From contig NC_050731.1 of assembly GCF_014133895.1 (NCBI RefSeq), positions 310,001 through 374,000 of the forward strand: a DNA stretch of 64,000 bases, written 5' to 3'. The notes under the pieces are model-generated. The model was given only the letters and a program-made list of their open reading frames with translations. It did no database searches and was not told the origin of the DNA. The position numbers were made by a program, and so were the translations under genes. Source of the DNA: Torulaspora globosa. Its lineage: Eukaryota > Ascomycota > Saccharomycetes > Saccharomycetales > Saccharomycetaceae. This document shows positions 30,175 to 38,465 of the stretch, in pieces. Positions within the stretch are counted from its first letter, which is position 1; every line of letters starts with the position of its first letter.

Positions 30175-30271
30175 CTCCAGAAAGTATCCTGCCTTCAAGT
30201 ATGTAACTATTTTGTAATTAGACAAGCATCTGCGCTGGTATGAGCGCGGCGAAGACTTAACAGTTGAAGAA

Positions 30272-30281
30272 GCGATGAGCT
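30272..30281 (+). promoter_or_regulatory. PAC element upstream of DUS4
   Basis: GCGATGAGCT is a perfect PAC core (GCGATGAG) with its usual extension, 48-57 bp before the DUS4 ATG. PAC is bound by the Dot6/Tod6 repressors in S. cerevisiae and marks ribosome-biogenesis, RNA polymerase I/III and tRNA-modification genes. Confidence 0.7.
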
Positions 30282-30328
30282 ATTCCCCAGCTTGAATAAG
30301 CAGTGCAATAACCCAGAGGAAAGGTTAA

Positions 30329-31399
30329 ATGCAACCAAGATCGGTGTGTGAGCTTAAGAAGCAGGTTGTTATCCCCAAACCAAAACTGTTGAAACCAGAG
30401 AATGACCCTCTTCACATAATAAAGACAAGAAAGATCACACATGGCAGGCCTGCGACGATCGCTGGCCCTATGGTACGCTACTCTAAGCTGCCGTTCCGAC
30501 AACTTTGCCGCCAATACGATGCCGACATAGTCTACAGTCCAATGATACTTGCCCGTGAGTACGTTCGTAATGGGAATGCAAGATTGGCAGATTTCTCCAC
30601 CAACGACGAGGATACGCCGCTGATAGTCCAAGTCGGCGTCAATAATGTAGCTGACCTGTTGAAATTTGTGGAAATGGTGGCTCCATATTGTGATGGGGTT
30701 GGCATTAACTGCGGTTGTCCCATCAAGGAACAGGTGCGTGAGGGCATAGGATGTGCGCTGATCTACAACGCAGAACTTCTCTGCGAAATGGTTTCAGCGG
30801 TGAAATCGAAGTACGGTGATTCTCTCCGTTTGGAAACGAAGATTAGAATCCATGATGACTACGAGCAAACGGTTTCGCTCTGTAAGAGCCTCTGTGACGC
30901 TGGAGTAGACTGGATCACAATTCATGGAAGGACAAGGACCACAAGGTCATCACAGCCGGTGAATTTGGAAGCCATAAGATACATAGTCGAGAAGATCCAG
31001 GAGAAGAAAGTACCAGTTGTAGCCAACGGAGACTGTTTCAAAAGAGCTGACGTGGATGCAATCGCAGAGTTCACCAAAGTGGACGGCGTTATGGCCGTTA
31101 GAGGATTGCTGGCGAATCCAGCGCTCTTCAGCGGCTACGAGACTTGCCCCTGGAGCTGTGTGGAAAAGTTCTGGTACTACACGCTGGAATATGGCGGTCT
31201 GCCTTATCAGCTACTGCAACATCACCTGTACTGCATGTTAGAAAACATGAATTTGGAGCGAAGATTATTGAAAGAGATGATGAGCATCAAGAGTACTGGG
31301 GAACTCATCGATTGGTTTGATACAAGGTTTGATTTCAAGAGATTCGGAGAAGCCGGGTGGGCAGAAGCTTCTGCCGTACCGTACCGTGTAGATAAGTAG
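30329..31399 (+). CDS. DUS4: tRNA dihydrouridine synthase 4
   Basis: A 356-residue protein (367 in S. cerevisiae) from ATG 30329. It is an FMN-binding TIM-barrel Dus enzyme: ATIAGPMVRYSKLPFRQLCR at about 42-60 binds the flavin, and INCGCPIKEQVREGIGCAL carries the catalytic Cys (about C130). ETKIRIHDDYEQT, ITIHGRTRTTR and VVANGDCF are further flavin and tRNA contacts. It reduces U20a and U20b in the tRNA D-loop. It is the second Dus gene in this window besides DUS3; in S. cerevisiae these are YLR405W and YLR401C. A PAC motif sits just upstream. Confidence 0.95.
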   Translation: MQPRSVCELKKQVVIPKPKLLKPENDPLHIIKTRKITHGRPATIAGPMVRYSKLPFRQLCRQYDADIVYSPMILAREYVRNGNARLADFSTNDEDTPLIVQVGVNNVADLLKFVEMVAPYCDGVGINCGCPIKEQVREGIGCALIYNAELLCEMVSAVKSKYGDSLRLETKIRIHDDYEQTVSLCKSLCDAGVDWITIHGRTRTTRSSQPVNLEAIRYIVEKIQEKKVPVVANGDCFKRADVDAIAEFTKVDGVMAVRGLLANPALFSGYETCPWSCVEKFWYYTLEYGGLPYQLLQHHLYCMLENMNLERRLLKEMMSIKSTGELIDWFDTRFDFKRFGEAGWAEASAVPYRVDK

Positions 31400-31607
31400 A
31401 GCATAAGTCTTTGGATGTACCCTGACTTACCGAGTTAGAAGGCAGGGTAATAAACTTTGAAGAGCATAAAAGAACGACAGATCTCTTCACTTAGTTCTAA
31501 AAGGATATATATTTTACTAGAATGTATGGGCACCGTGTCTAATCAATGCGGTCCTGAGCTTGAGCACCAGATTGTACGTGAGTTCACGAATCAGTAGTTA
31601 CTCGAGA

Positions 31608-31858
31608 AGTGGGAGATTCGAACATGATGATGCTTCTTTTTTTCTCTGGTCTGTTTAGAACAGAAGCCTTCCAGCTTTTTGAGACCATCCTGCAGTTTTG
31701 CAACTGTATTGCTCGCGTTTGACTCTTGTCTGTTGGTTGGCACCGTTTTGGTGCCTCATTGGACGAGAGTCGGCAACTATGAGTAAGATGGGCGTCTCTT
31801 AATGTGATGAGTGGCCAGATAACCTTATAGTCATAGTTACACTGATACGATCTCCCCA
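31608..31858 (+). ncRNA. SNR63: C/D box snoRNA snR63 ortholog
   Basis: A terminal stem pairs GGGAGATTCG (31611-31620) with CGATCTCCC (31848-31856), with one bulged base. Just inside are a C box ATGATGA (31624-31630) and a D box CTGA (31842-31845). Upstream of the D box, GTCATAGTTAC (31830-31840) is exactly antisense to the conserved 25S rRNA helix 69 text GTAACTATGAC. The nucleotide five positions before the D box pairs with the second A of GTAAC. By the known pseudouridine numbering of that helix (2258, 2260, 2264, 2266) this is A2256, the known snR63 target. Length (~250) and position between BRE1/DUS4 and RPL31 also match S. cerevisiae snR63. An internal hairpin lies at 31721-31771. The exact ends are inferred. 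Confidence 0.92.
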
Positions 31859-32015
31859 TCTCAGTTGTAGGTTTTCTTGAGTTCGTTAGTTCTTGCAGCC
31901 AAAGGCAAAATCGTAGGTGATTGACACAGAAGCGTTAAAGAGTACTATTTAAGAGAAAAGACCGTTTCCATTAGTTGTAATGACAAAATGTATATAATGA
32001 TTAGGGAGCCAATCC

Positions 32016-32435
32016 TTAAGCCTCTTCTTCGACAACAACGGTTTGCAAGCCCTTGGTGGAGGAAACAAACACTGGTTCAACGTAGGAGAACAATGGGTTC
32101 TTGGCGTCTTCCTCCTCGTTTCTCTTTCTGGAGATTCTCAATCTCAATCTGAATGGGACACCCTTGACACCTCTCTTCCAGATCTCTTGGTTTAGCTCTG
32201 GGGCCAAACGGACATCGTCAGTACCCATGTGCAATTTGGCGAACTTCTTGATCTCCTTGACGGCTCTTGGAGCTCTCTTCTTGAAAGTGACACCATGCAA
32301 CTACGCGAATAAAAAATAGTTAGTATCAAGCTGGTCTGAATGTTTATCGTCATCTCCGGGTTCTAATCCTGAACATACTCTCTTGTGCATATTGATGGTG
32401 TATTCACGAGTAACAACGTCTTTCAAACCGGCCAT
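32016..32435 (-). CDS. RPL31: 60S ribosomal protein eL31, two exons
   Basis: Exon 1 is 32379-32435 (19 codons, MAGLKDVVTREYTINMHKR) and exon 2 is 32016-32300 (starting LHGVTFKKRAPRA). Joined in frame they give 113 residues, the same length as S. cerevisiae Rpl31. The junction falls between Arg19 and Leu20, as in S. cerevisiae, where LHKR and LHGV meet. The protein lies at the peptide-exit side of the large subunit. S. cerevisiae has two copies (YLR406C and YDL075W); here there is one. The ORF of exon 2 alone would start at TTG, which shows that the upstream exon is needed. Confidence 0.97.
32301..32378 (-). other. RPL31 spliceosomal intron, 78 nt
   Basis: On the minus strand the intron begins GTATGT (32378 downward), has a perfect TACTAAC branch point (32319-32325) and ends TAG at 32301-32303. 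At 78 nt it is much shorter than the introns of about 400 nt in the S. cerevisiae RPL31 genes. I see no snoRNA inside it. Confidence 0.95.
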
Positions 32436-33036
32436 TTTCGATGGATTGGAGTACTGGGATCTTGCTTAGCGCTAATGGAGTTGCACAAAAGCTCCAAATC
32501 CTTCTAATATCATGAACCATGTAACGGCTACGACGGTACCGATCGCCTGTGAGATGGTGAAATTTCCACTGTGGCTACCAGACGTCCATACCTTCCGTGG
32601 CCTGGTCCTGCTGGCAGGCATGTGCTGGGCAGGGAGTCGTACTGCGCATACAAGGAGCCCTTGCTGGCTTCAGAAGCCGGCCATGCCAGCAACCAGCCCG
32701 GCTCTGCCGATGCTAGAGGGGACTTCCTTCCACGACCTCCTGCGCAACCCTTCCTAGCATGCACTGAGCCATCAACCAAGGACCAGAAAATCAAGACGCG
32801 CGATGAGGGGATAATGGCGGTGCGACGCGTGAAAAAACAACAAGATGTACGGGCTGAGCGCCAAACAACAGTTGACTGAGGTGTACAGATGTGCCGGCGA
32901 GCAGTCCTACACTTTAAGCCCGCCCATGGTAAGGGGTCTGCCGCCTACTAACTAAATTACCGACTAACCTCCATCGCCATCGATCTAAACGTTGGATAAG
33001 GACCAGATAGGGTCTGTTCAAATCTCAGTAGAGAAG
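32436..33036. other. Divergent intergenic region RPL31 / RXT3
   Basis: A 601-bp region. It includes GCGATGAG (32800-32807, PAC-like) followed directly by GGG. A GTCCATACC-type sequence near 32583 only weakly resembles a Rap1 site. A 36-codon ATG frame (32845-32955) ends inside a TACTAAC. No other gene is seen. Confidence 0.45.
32845..32955 (+). CDS. Possible 36-codon small ORF before RXT3
   Basis: An ATG in good context (AACAAG before ATG) opens a frame of 36 codons, MYGLSAKQQLTEVY onward, ending LPPTN and TAA. The composition is protein-like, but I recognise no family. It lies 81 bp before the RXT3 start on the same strand, so it could also be part of the RXT3 leader. It is kept as a weak candidate only. 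Confidence 0.2.
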   Translation: MYGLSAKQQLTEVYRCAGEQSYTLSPPMVRGLPPTN

Positions 33037-33900
33037 ATGGCCATGTACAAACACTCGTACGACTTGAACGAAGAGTATAGACGCACCCAGTCGCAGATCT
33101 ACGGGCTCCAAGAGACGATTTTGAACTCTGCTAAGAACGCCAGCGGCAGCGGCAAACTCAAAAGTGCTGCAGATACGCTCCGGCAGCGTTTCAATGAGCC
33201 GGAACATACGAGTGTAGGCTGTGACAAAGTGCTGCAGTGTGTGAAGAATAAGTATGGTCCGGCGCCTAGCAGAGTATTGGCCACGCTGGAGTACCATCCG
33301 TACCACAGTGGCGGGCCGCTGAGGAAAGAACTGCCGGCGGTGCCGGCAGAGATTCAGAGTTCCTTCTCGCTGGCGATGCCCAGACCGTTCCTGCCAGGCT
33401 TCTCCGAGGAACACATCAACCAGCTGGTCACGATTCAAGTCTCGTACGAGGATCTGCGCGACTCCTACCGTGGCACGGACTCCCCGCGTGCACAGAATAA
33501 CGAGATATGGGGCTGCAATATCTACACCGATGATTCCGACCCGCTGCTGGTGCTGAGGCACTGCGGTCTCTCCATCTCGGACTACAATGGGGCCCACAGG
33601 ACGCCCGCAAACGCGGAAAACAGCGACAATGTCCAAGGAACCGTCCCACCAGAGGGCACACCGTTCGATCTCGAGGTCGACATCTTGCTACTGCCGACGT
33701 TGCAAAGCTACCCCGGTGTGAAACAGTTCGGTGTCACTTCGAGAGCCTGGGGCATCGACACCCCGACACCACACGACGGTCTCAGCTATGGGATCTACGC
33801 CATTAGGATTACTTCAAGAGATACCTCAACAAGGAACATAGACCCCCAGCACCAGCGAGTCGATACCTCGCACTGGGAGACGGAAGGCCCTCGCATTTAG
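33037..33900 (+). CDS. RXT3: Rxt3, subunit of the Rpd3L histone deacetylase complex
   Basis: The protein has 287 residues from ATG 33037 (MAMYKHSYDLNEEYRRTQSQ). The frame runs back to a TTG at 32992, which is not used. S. cerevisiae Rxt3 has 294. The conserved N-terminal YRRTQSQIYGLQETILNSA is followed by the Rxt3 fold: NNEIWGCNIYTDDSDPLLVLRHCG, GTPFDLEVDILLLPTLQSYPGV and TPHDGLSYGIYAIRI. Known role: a subunit of the large Rpd3 deacetylase complex in transcriptional repression. Position next to RPL31 matches YDL076C-YDL075W. Confidence 0.93.
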   Translation: MAMYKHSYDLNEEYRRTQSQIYGLQETILNSAKNASGSGKLKSAADTLRQRFNEPEHTSVGCDKVLQCVKNKYGPAPSRVLATLEYHPYHSGGPLRKELPAVPAEIQSSFSLAMPRPFLPGFSEEHINQLVTIQVSYEDLRDSYRGTDSPRAQNNEIWGCNIYTDDSDPLLVLRHCGLSISDYNGAHRTPANAENSDNVQGTVPPEGTPFDLEVDILLLPTLQSYPGVKQFGVTSRAWGIDTPTPHDGLSYGIYAIRITSRDTSTRNIDPQHQRVDTSHWETEGPRI

Positions 33901-34128
33901 TGCTGTCTCCGGCCTCGAGGTTTCAAGCCTTGCGAGCTTATGCGTTTCTTTTTCTGGCGGGCACTAAGTGCATCTAATAGTCAGCCTTGTGACGGGAAGA
34001 AAAAAAGCCCTATGACGAGCAGTTTGAAACCGACGAGGTTACGAGGTTCACCAGGTCAACTCGAGATCGGGTATAAAGCGTGGAATCCATTGTGCGAGTC
34101 GGTGAGAAAGAAATTGCGGTAGGCAGCC

Positions 34129-34839
34129 ATGATCGTACCTGATATGAGTGAAAGAGATAGAGGATGTTCGAGGACACATCGGGAGAAAGGACTATCGCGC
34201 ACGCTACGTAAATGGATGGTTGCGGTGAGGAAGTTCACGCATGAGGCATTGAACAACATAGACGACAGGGATAGAGGTGAAGATAGAATCAATGGGTTGT
34301 TTCATGGGGAGCTTGCGCCTCTGAAGAGTGTGGCTAGCGTGGATAGAGAGAGTGGTACTTCAGTGACGCCGGTTGGCGCTTCTGAGATGAGATTGACGAC
34401 CGAGACCGAGGAATCGTTGGCAGAAAATAGCACGCAGGCGAATGGAGGAGCTGGCGAGGGGACCGACGACCGCTCGCCGCAAGATGATGAGCTAGATCAC
34501 GAGACCGACTCATTTGAACGATTTGACACCTATGCTGAGTATGTCAAGCTGCGAAACGAGTCCCGCGAACCGTTTTGCAGGGGGCCCGAGCTTTGGGAAC
34601 GCAGAAGAGCTCTCTGGTTGCGCCCGGCGGCGAGCCAGGCGGAGGAAACTGCACAGCAATCGCGCCGGGAGCTCTTTGCCACGATACCTCAAGCATATCA
34701 TACAAGGATATTCAAGAAGTTAGTCATGGACAACAAACCGCTACGGGAGCCGATGAATCTGCAGGATGCAATACAGATTATCAACGCTGGCTGGATAGAG
34801 ACTAGGAAATGGGAGAACGCTGCTAAAGGATTGGCTTAA
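34129..34839 (+). CDS. Uncharacterised protein, YLR407W ortholog
   Basis: A 236-residue protein from ATG 34129. S. cerevisiae YLR407W has 228 residues. The N-terminus is basic (DRGCSRTHREKGLSRTLRKW), the middle acidic and low in complexity (about 95-130), and the C-terminal third looks folded and conserved (YHTRIFKKLVMDNKPLREPM; DAIQIINAGWIETRKWENA). No transmembrane segment or catalytic motif is visible. The call rests on position between RPL31/RXT3 and BLS1 and on the length. The S. cerevisiae gene is uncharacterised, so no function is given. Confidence 0.75.
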   Translation: MIVPDMSERDRGCSRTHREKGLSRTLRKWMVAVRKFTHEALNNIDDRDRGEDRINGLFHGELAPLKSVASVDRESGTSVTPVGASEMRLTTETEESLAENSTQANGGAGEGTDDRSPQDDELDHETDSFERFDTYAEYVKLRNESREPFCRGPELWERRRALWLRPAASQAEETAQQSRRELFATIPQAYHTRIFKKLVMDNKPLREPMNLQDAIQIINAGWIETRKWENAAKGLA

Positions 34840-34883
34840 TCATTATATGTAAACATACACATAAACGTAATACTAATAAGTTT

Positions 34884-35207
34884 TCATGAATTTGATTTCT
34901 TGGAGTCCTTGATCAGTTCCATCGCGGTCTCGATGATTCTTATGTCCCGATCTATAAGCTCCGCACAGCTTTGCAAGTCGCCGTCACGCAGCACCTGTTC
35001 ACTATGTCTTTCATACAGGGCACTCACGGGTATTACACATTTCTGCTGGAAGCTGGTGTCGTGCAATTCGACTAGTTTTCGCAGCTGCGTGTTCATTATA
35101 TATCGATTATTGGACTCAATCTCTTTCAAAGTCTTGGATGCTTCAGTCTCCTGAGTCGATTTGAAGATCCTGTCAACTACTTGATCTAGCTCGTTTCGAT
35201 GGCTCAT
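34884..35207 (-). CDS. BLS1: BLOC-1 complex subunit Bls1
   Basis: A 107-residue protein (122 in S. cerevisiae), starting MSHRNELDQVVDRIFKSTQE. It is almost entirely helical and charged, as BLOC-1 subunits are, with heptad-like spacing over about 20-100 (LKEIESNNRYIMNTQLRKL; LIDRDIRIIETAMELIKD). Known role: endosomal BLOC-1, which recruits the Rab GAP Msb3 and tunes Rab5-to-Rab7 (Vps21-Ypt7) conversion. It shares a 123-bp divergent promoter with VPS39, a Ypt7 effector. Orthology rests on position (YLR408C) plus overall similarity, since small coiled-coil proteins diverge quickly. Confidence 0.82.
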   Translation of the reverse strand: MSHRNELDQVVDRIFKSTQETEASKTLKEIESNNRYIMNTQLRKLVELHDTSFQQKCVIPVSALYERHSEQVLRDGDLQSCAELIDRDIRIIETAMELIKDSKKSNS

Positions 35208-35330
35208 TGCCCTTGATATTGGTTAAGGCCAATTAACTATAATGATCGTTGCTGGGGTTTTGTTCGCTTAAGGTGACCTTAGAAAGACTACCTTTAAGAA
35301 CCATAGACTATGAGTTAAGAGAACAGAACA

Positions 35331-38300
35331 ATGCTTAGGGCGAGACTAATCGATTCAATCGATTCACAGAATGTTACAGCCGTACTACATAGTCCTGAGG
35401 CTCGCAAGCTGTTAATCGCGAAGGAGAACGGTGATATAGAGGTCTATTACCGAGAACAGGGAAAACTGAAGCTGTATCAGGCGTATCCAAAGTTGTTGCA
35501 AAGCTCACAATCAGATGAAACTCGTATCAGCGGCCTTTACGAATCGAACGAACTGTCGACAGTTTTCATCAGATGCGATAAGTCACTTCTGTTGTTTAAC
35601 AGCACCAACTTACATCAGTACGATAGCATAGTGGATAGAAGGGGGATCGAGAATTGCTGGGTTTTTGAAGTATCTTTACCGAATAACGATGAAAAGAACA
35701 CGTTCCTTGTGTACTCTACCAGGAACACTGGTAAAGTACGAATGCTAATATGGAAGGGGAGAAGCTACGAGAAAATAGTCGAGGCTACATTATCCAAGGA
35801 CAAAGAGATCATTAAGTCTGTTATTGCCGGAAATAGCGGAATCCTGCTGGCTACAGATATGGGCGTTTATCATTGGTCTTATGGGGATTCTGTTCTTTCA
35901 AGAATAGACAAGATTGTCAGGCGCAAGTATCCGAATGATGTGGTGCGCCAATTGGCAGAATTGCGATCAATTTCCCACTCTAAGGTTGACAAAAACGATA
36001 ATGCTATGGATACCCTTTCTTTGTTGTCAAGTAGCCGGATCACGAAGAAATCGAGCGTCCTGAATCTCTGGTCTAAAGATCGCCATCAAACCTCTCGTTC
36101 AAGCACCCTACGACATTTGTTTAGTCCTATGCCGAGTAAGAACGTACTGCTGGATGGAATGACGAAAAATCTGTACACGCTGTGCATGACGGAATCTGAT
36201 TTGCCATACATGATTGCCTCAGATAGCTCACAATTTCTTGATTGGAACAGCTCGTTTTCAGAGATTCAGTATTTGTCAGTGAATTTATTGGTTCTGCACA
36301 ATAGCAATACGATAAGGTTTGTCGACTACGAGAACGGATTCACATTTCTTGAACAGCGAATAGCTGACGGCATTCGGCTATTCGAAAAAATTGAGCAGTG
36401 CCATTTCATCGTCCTCACCTCGAATGATCAGCTGCAGCTTTATAGATACAACGTCGACGACGGTTCGGATGATAACTTAGGCGACGAAGAATCAATTTGT
36501 GGTTTATTGTATGATTCTGACTTTTATCAGCTGTGGCGAAAGGTGCTGTTCTATGAATTTTTCCTAGAATCACCAAATGCTCTGGATTTATGCTCGTCCG
36601 ACAATCCGGAACAATCGCTGGATTTTTGTGCGCTGAAACTGAGAGATCTCACTGTAATGTGGTGCCTGGAAATCTGGGGCCGGTTACAGGCCGATATGAA
36701 CCTACTATCTCGTAACGGTCGCATTGACGCACGCAGCACCAATTTACAAAATCTTATTGTTACAAATTTGTTCGAAAGATTAACAACCTTTTGGGCACCG
36801 CCGCAATTAATTATTGTTCGAACATTCCCACCAGAGGTTACTCGATTGGTGACCGAGATTACAGGCCAAAAACACGATTGCATTACATCCGATGGGAGCA
36901 CTTCAGGGGCTTACACCATAAGTCAAGAGCTAATACGAGAATCTCTTTTGCCCTATTTGGTTCAGACCAGGAGACGTCTAAGATACATGCTACGCACAGA
37001 AAAAATGACCTGGGACTATGCGGGAAGGCAAGTTAAGGTAGAAATAGACTTCTTTTCTTTGGATAAACATGATTCGCTCGATGTCTCTACCTTGCTCACA
37101 TTAGTGGATACGGTCCTTTTCATAACCTATCTGCATTACTTTCCCAGTATGGTTGGCCCGCTTCTTTCGGTCGATAGTATGTGCGACTATAGCACGGTTG
37201 TGAGAGAATTGCGCAATCGTCGTATGTTTCAAGAACTGGTATGTTTCTACTTCCAGCGAAAAGAGCATGTCGAAGCGCTAAAGTTTCTTACAGATCTTTT
37301 TGATGATCTTCAGAAAAAAGTTGATGGCGAGAAGTTGCAGGATGGCGTCAAATTATTAGTGATTGACTACCTTAAGAAGTTGCCGAAGGAGTATCAAAGC
37401 CTAGTCTTTCAATATAGTGATTGGCTTTTTGCAAGATCTGACTCGAAGGGTAACATTCTGGAAAGCATTTTCATTAACGATTCACCTACTTTTGCAGACC
37501 GCGATCATTATCAAATATACACTTACATCGACAAGCATGACCGCCAGGTAGCCTTGGAATACCTCGAATTTGTCATAAGCACTTTCAAGCTAAGGGAAGT
37601 GAAGTTGCATACCTCTTTAATCAAAAGGTACTTTGAAGATCTTGAGAACTACAACACAAGACTAAAGTTAAAATCAATTCTCGAAATCACTTCCTCTTAT
37701 GAACCGAGAACAATATTGCGCCTTCTGCAAGAAATGACTGATAATGACAACAACATGTTGAACAAGGACCAAAAATGTTTCCTCGATCTATTGAAAGTCT
37801 ATCCTCTACAAAAATTAGGCAATTTTGAGGAAGCGGTAGACATTCTGTATGATGAACTTTCTGATTATAATAGCACATCTGTGTTCTGTGATAAAGTTTA
37901 CATCAAAGACAAGATGCAAGGGCAAAAAGTCCTGGAGTACTTGTTCAGAAAAATTATCTCATCGAGCAAGGGAGACAGAAAGCCCCAGATTGCGCGTTTC
38001 GTACAGGAACATGGCTCTAAGCTTGATGTGATCAAAATCTACAAACTGCTACCAGACGACCTGCTTCTGTCAGATCTGAGGCAAGTTTTAGCTCAAACCA
38101 TTAAGCTTCATGCAATTGAAAATGACGAACGGAGGATTGAGAAAGGTCTTTTCCAAGCGGAATTGGTGAAGAAGAGTTATGAGCTTAACAAGTCTTTGGC
38201 AAATTTCGTCCTTTTGGATGAGAATTACAAATGTCCTGTATGCAGGAAAAAGTTCTTAGCTTCCAGCACTGATAGCGCACTTTGGTATACAGTCGATTCT

Positions 38301-38420
38301 CGAGAAGTCATCGTTCACTATACTTGTGGGAAGGCGTTGGAAGCCAAGATACAGGCTAAATCGGCAAAAACCAAACTACGAAGCTCCAGAATTGTTGCGG
38401 ATCTAAAATCTGCGGTATAA
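35331..38420 (+). CDS. VPS39: HOPS subunit Vps39/Vam6
   Basis: A 1029-residue protein (1049 in S. cerevisiae) from ATG 35331. An N-terminal beta-propeller (CNH-like, about 1-380) starts MLRARLIDSIDSQNVTAVL. A clathrin-heavy-chain-type alpha-solenoid follows, with VPS39-family blocks such as LVDTVLFITYLHYFPSMVGP and KDQKCFLDLLKVYPLQKL. A C-terminal cysteine motif has C968 and C971 (YKCPVCRKKF). Vps11 and Vps41 are also large solenoids, but gene order (YDL077C beside RXT3 YDL076C) and the lack of a complete RING favour Vps39. Known role: Ypt7 binding in HOPS and the mitochondrion-vacuole contact vCLAMP. Confidence 0.93.
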   Translation: MLRARLIDSIDSQNVTAVLHSPEARKLLIAKENGDIEVYYREQGKLKLYQAYPKLLQSSQSDETRISGLYESNELSTVFIRCDKSLLLFNSTNLHQYDSIVDRRGIENCWVFEVSLPNNDEKNTFLVYSTRNTGKVRMLIWKGRSYEKIVEATLSKDKEIIKSVIAGNSGILLATDMGVYHWSYGDSVLSRIDKIVRRKYPNDVVRQLAELRSISHSKVDKNDNAMDTLSLLSSSRITKKSSVLNLWSKDRHQTSRSSTLRHLFSPMPSKNVLLDGMTKNLYTLCMTESDLPYMIASDSSQFLDWNSSFSEIQYLSVNLLVLHNSNTIRFVDYENGFTFLEQRIADGIRLFEKIEQCHFIVLTSNDQLQLYRYNVDDGSDDNLGDEESICGLLYDSDFYQLWRKVLFYEFFLESPNALDLCSSDNPEQSLDFCALKLRDLTVMWCLEIWGRLQADMNLLSRNGRIDARSTNLQNLIVTNLFERLTTFWAPPQLIIVRTFPPEVTRLVTEITGQKHDCITSDGSTSGAYTISQELIRESLLPYLVQTRRRLRYMLRTEKMTWDYAGRQVKVEIDFFSLDKHDSLDVSTLLTLVDTVLFITYLHYFPSMVGPLLSVDSMCDYSTVVRELRNRRMFQELVCFYFQRKEHVEALKFLTDLFDDLQKKVDGEKLQDGVKLLVIDYLKKLPKEYQSLVFQYSDWLFARSDSKGNILESIFINDSPTFADRDHYQIYTYIDKHDRQVALEYLEFVISTFKLREVKLHTSLIKRYFEDLENYNTRLKLKSILEITSSYEPRTILRLLQEMTDNDNNMLNKDQKCFLDLLKVYPLQKLGNFEEAVDILYDELSDYNSTSVFCDKVYIKDKMQGQKVLEYLFRKIISSSKGDRKPQIARFVQEHGSKLDVIKIYKLLPDDLLLSDLRQVLAQTIKLHAIENDERRIEKGLFQAELVKKSYELNKSLANFVLLDENYKCPVCRKKFLASSTDSALWYTVDSREVIVHYTCGKALEAKIQAKSAKTKLRSSRIVADLKSAV

Positions 38421-38465
38421 ACCCGATCTATAAGGCAAGGATCTGATGCTGCGCTCTATTAATTC

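Noticed and set aside
31600..31640. GATTCGAAC text resembling a tRNA T-loop
   Set aside because: The flanking bases do not pair as a T-stem on either strand. The stretch is explained by the terminal stem and C box of snR63.
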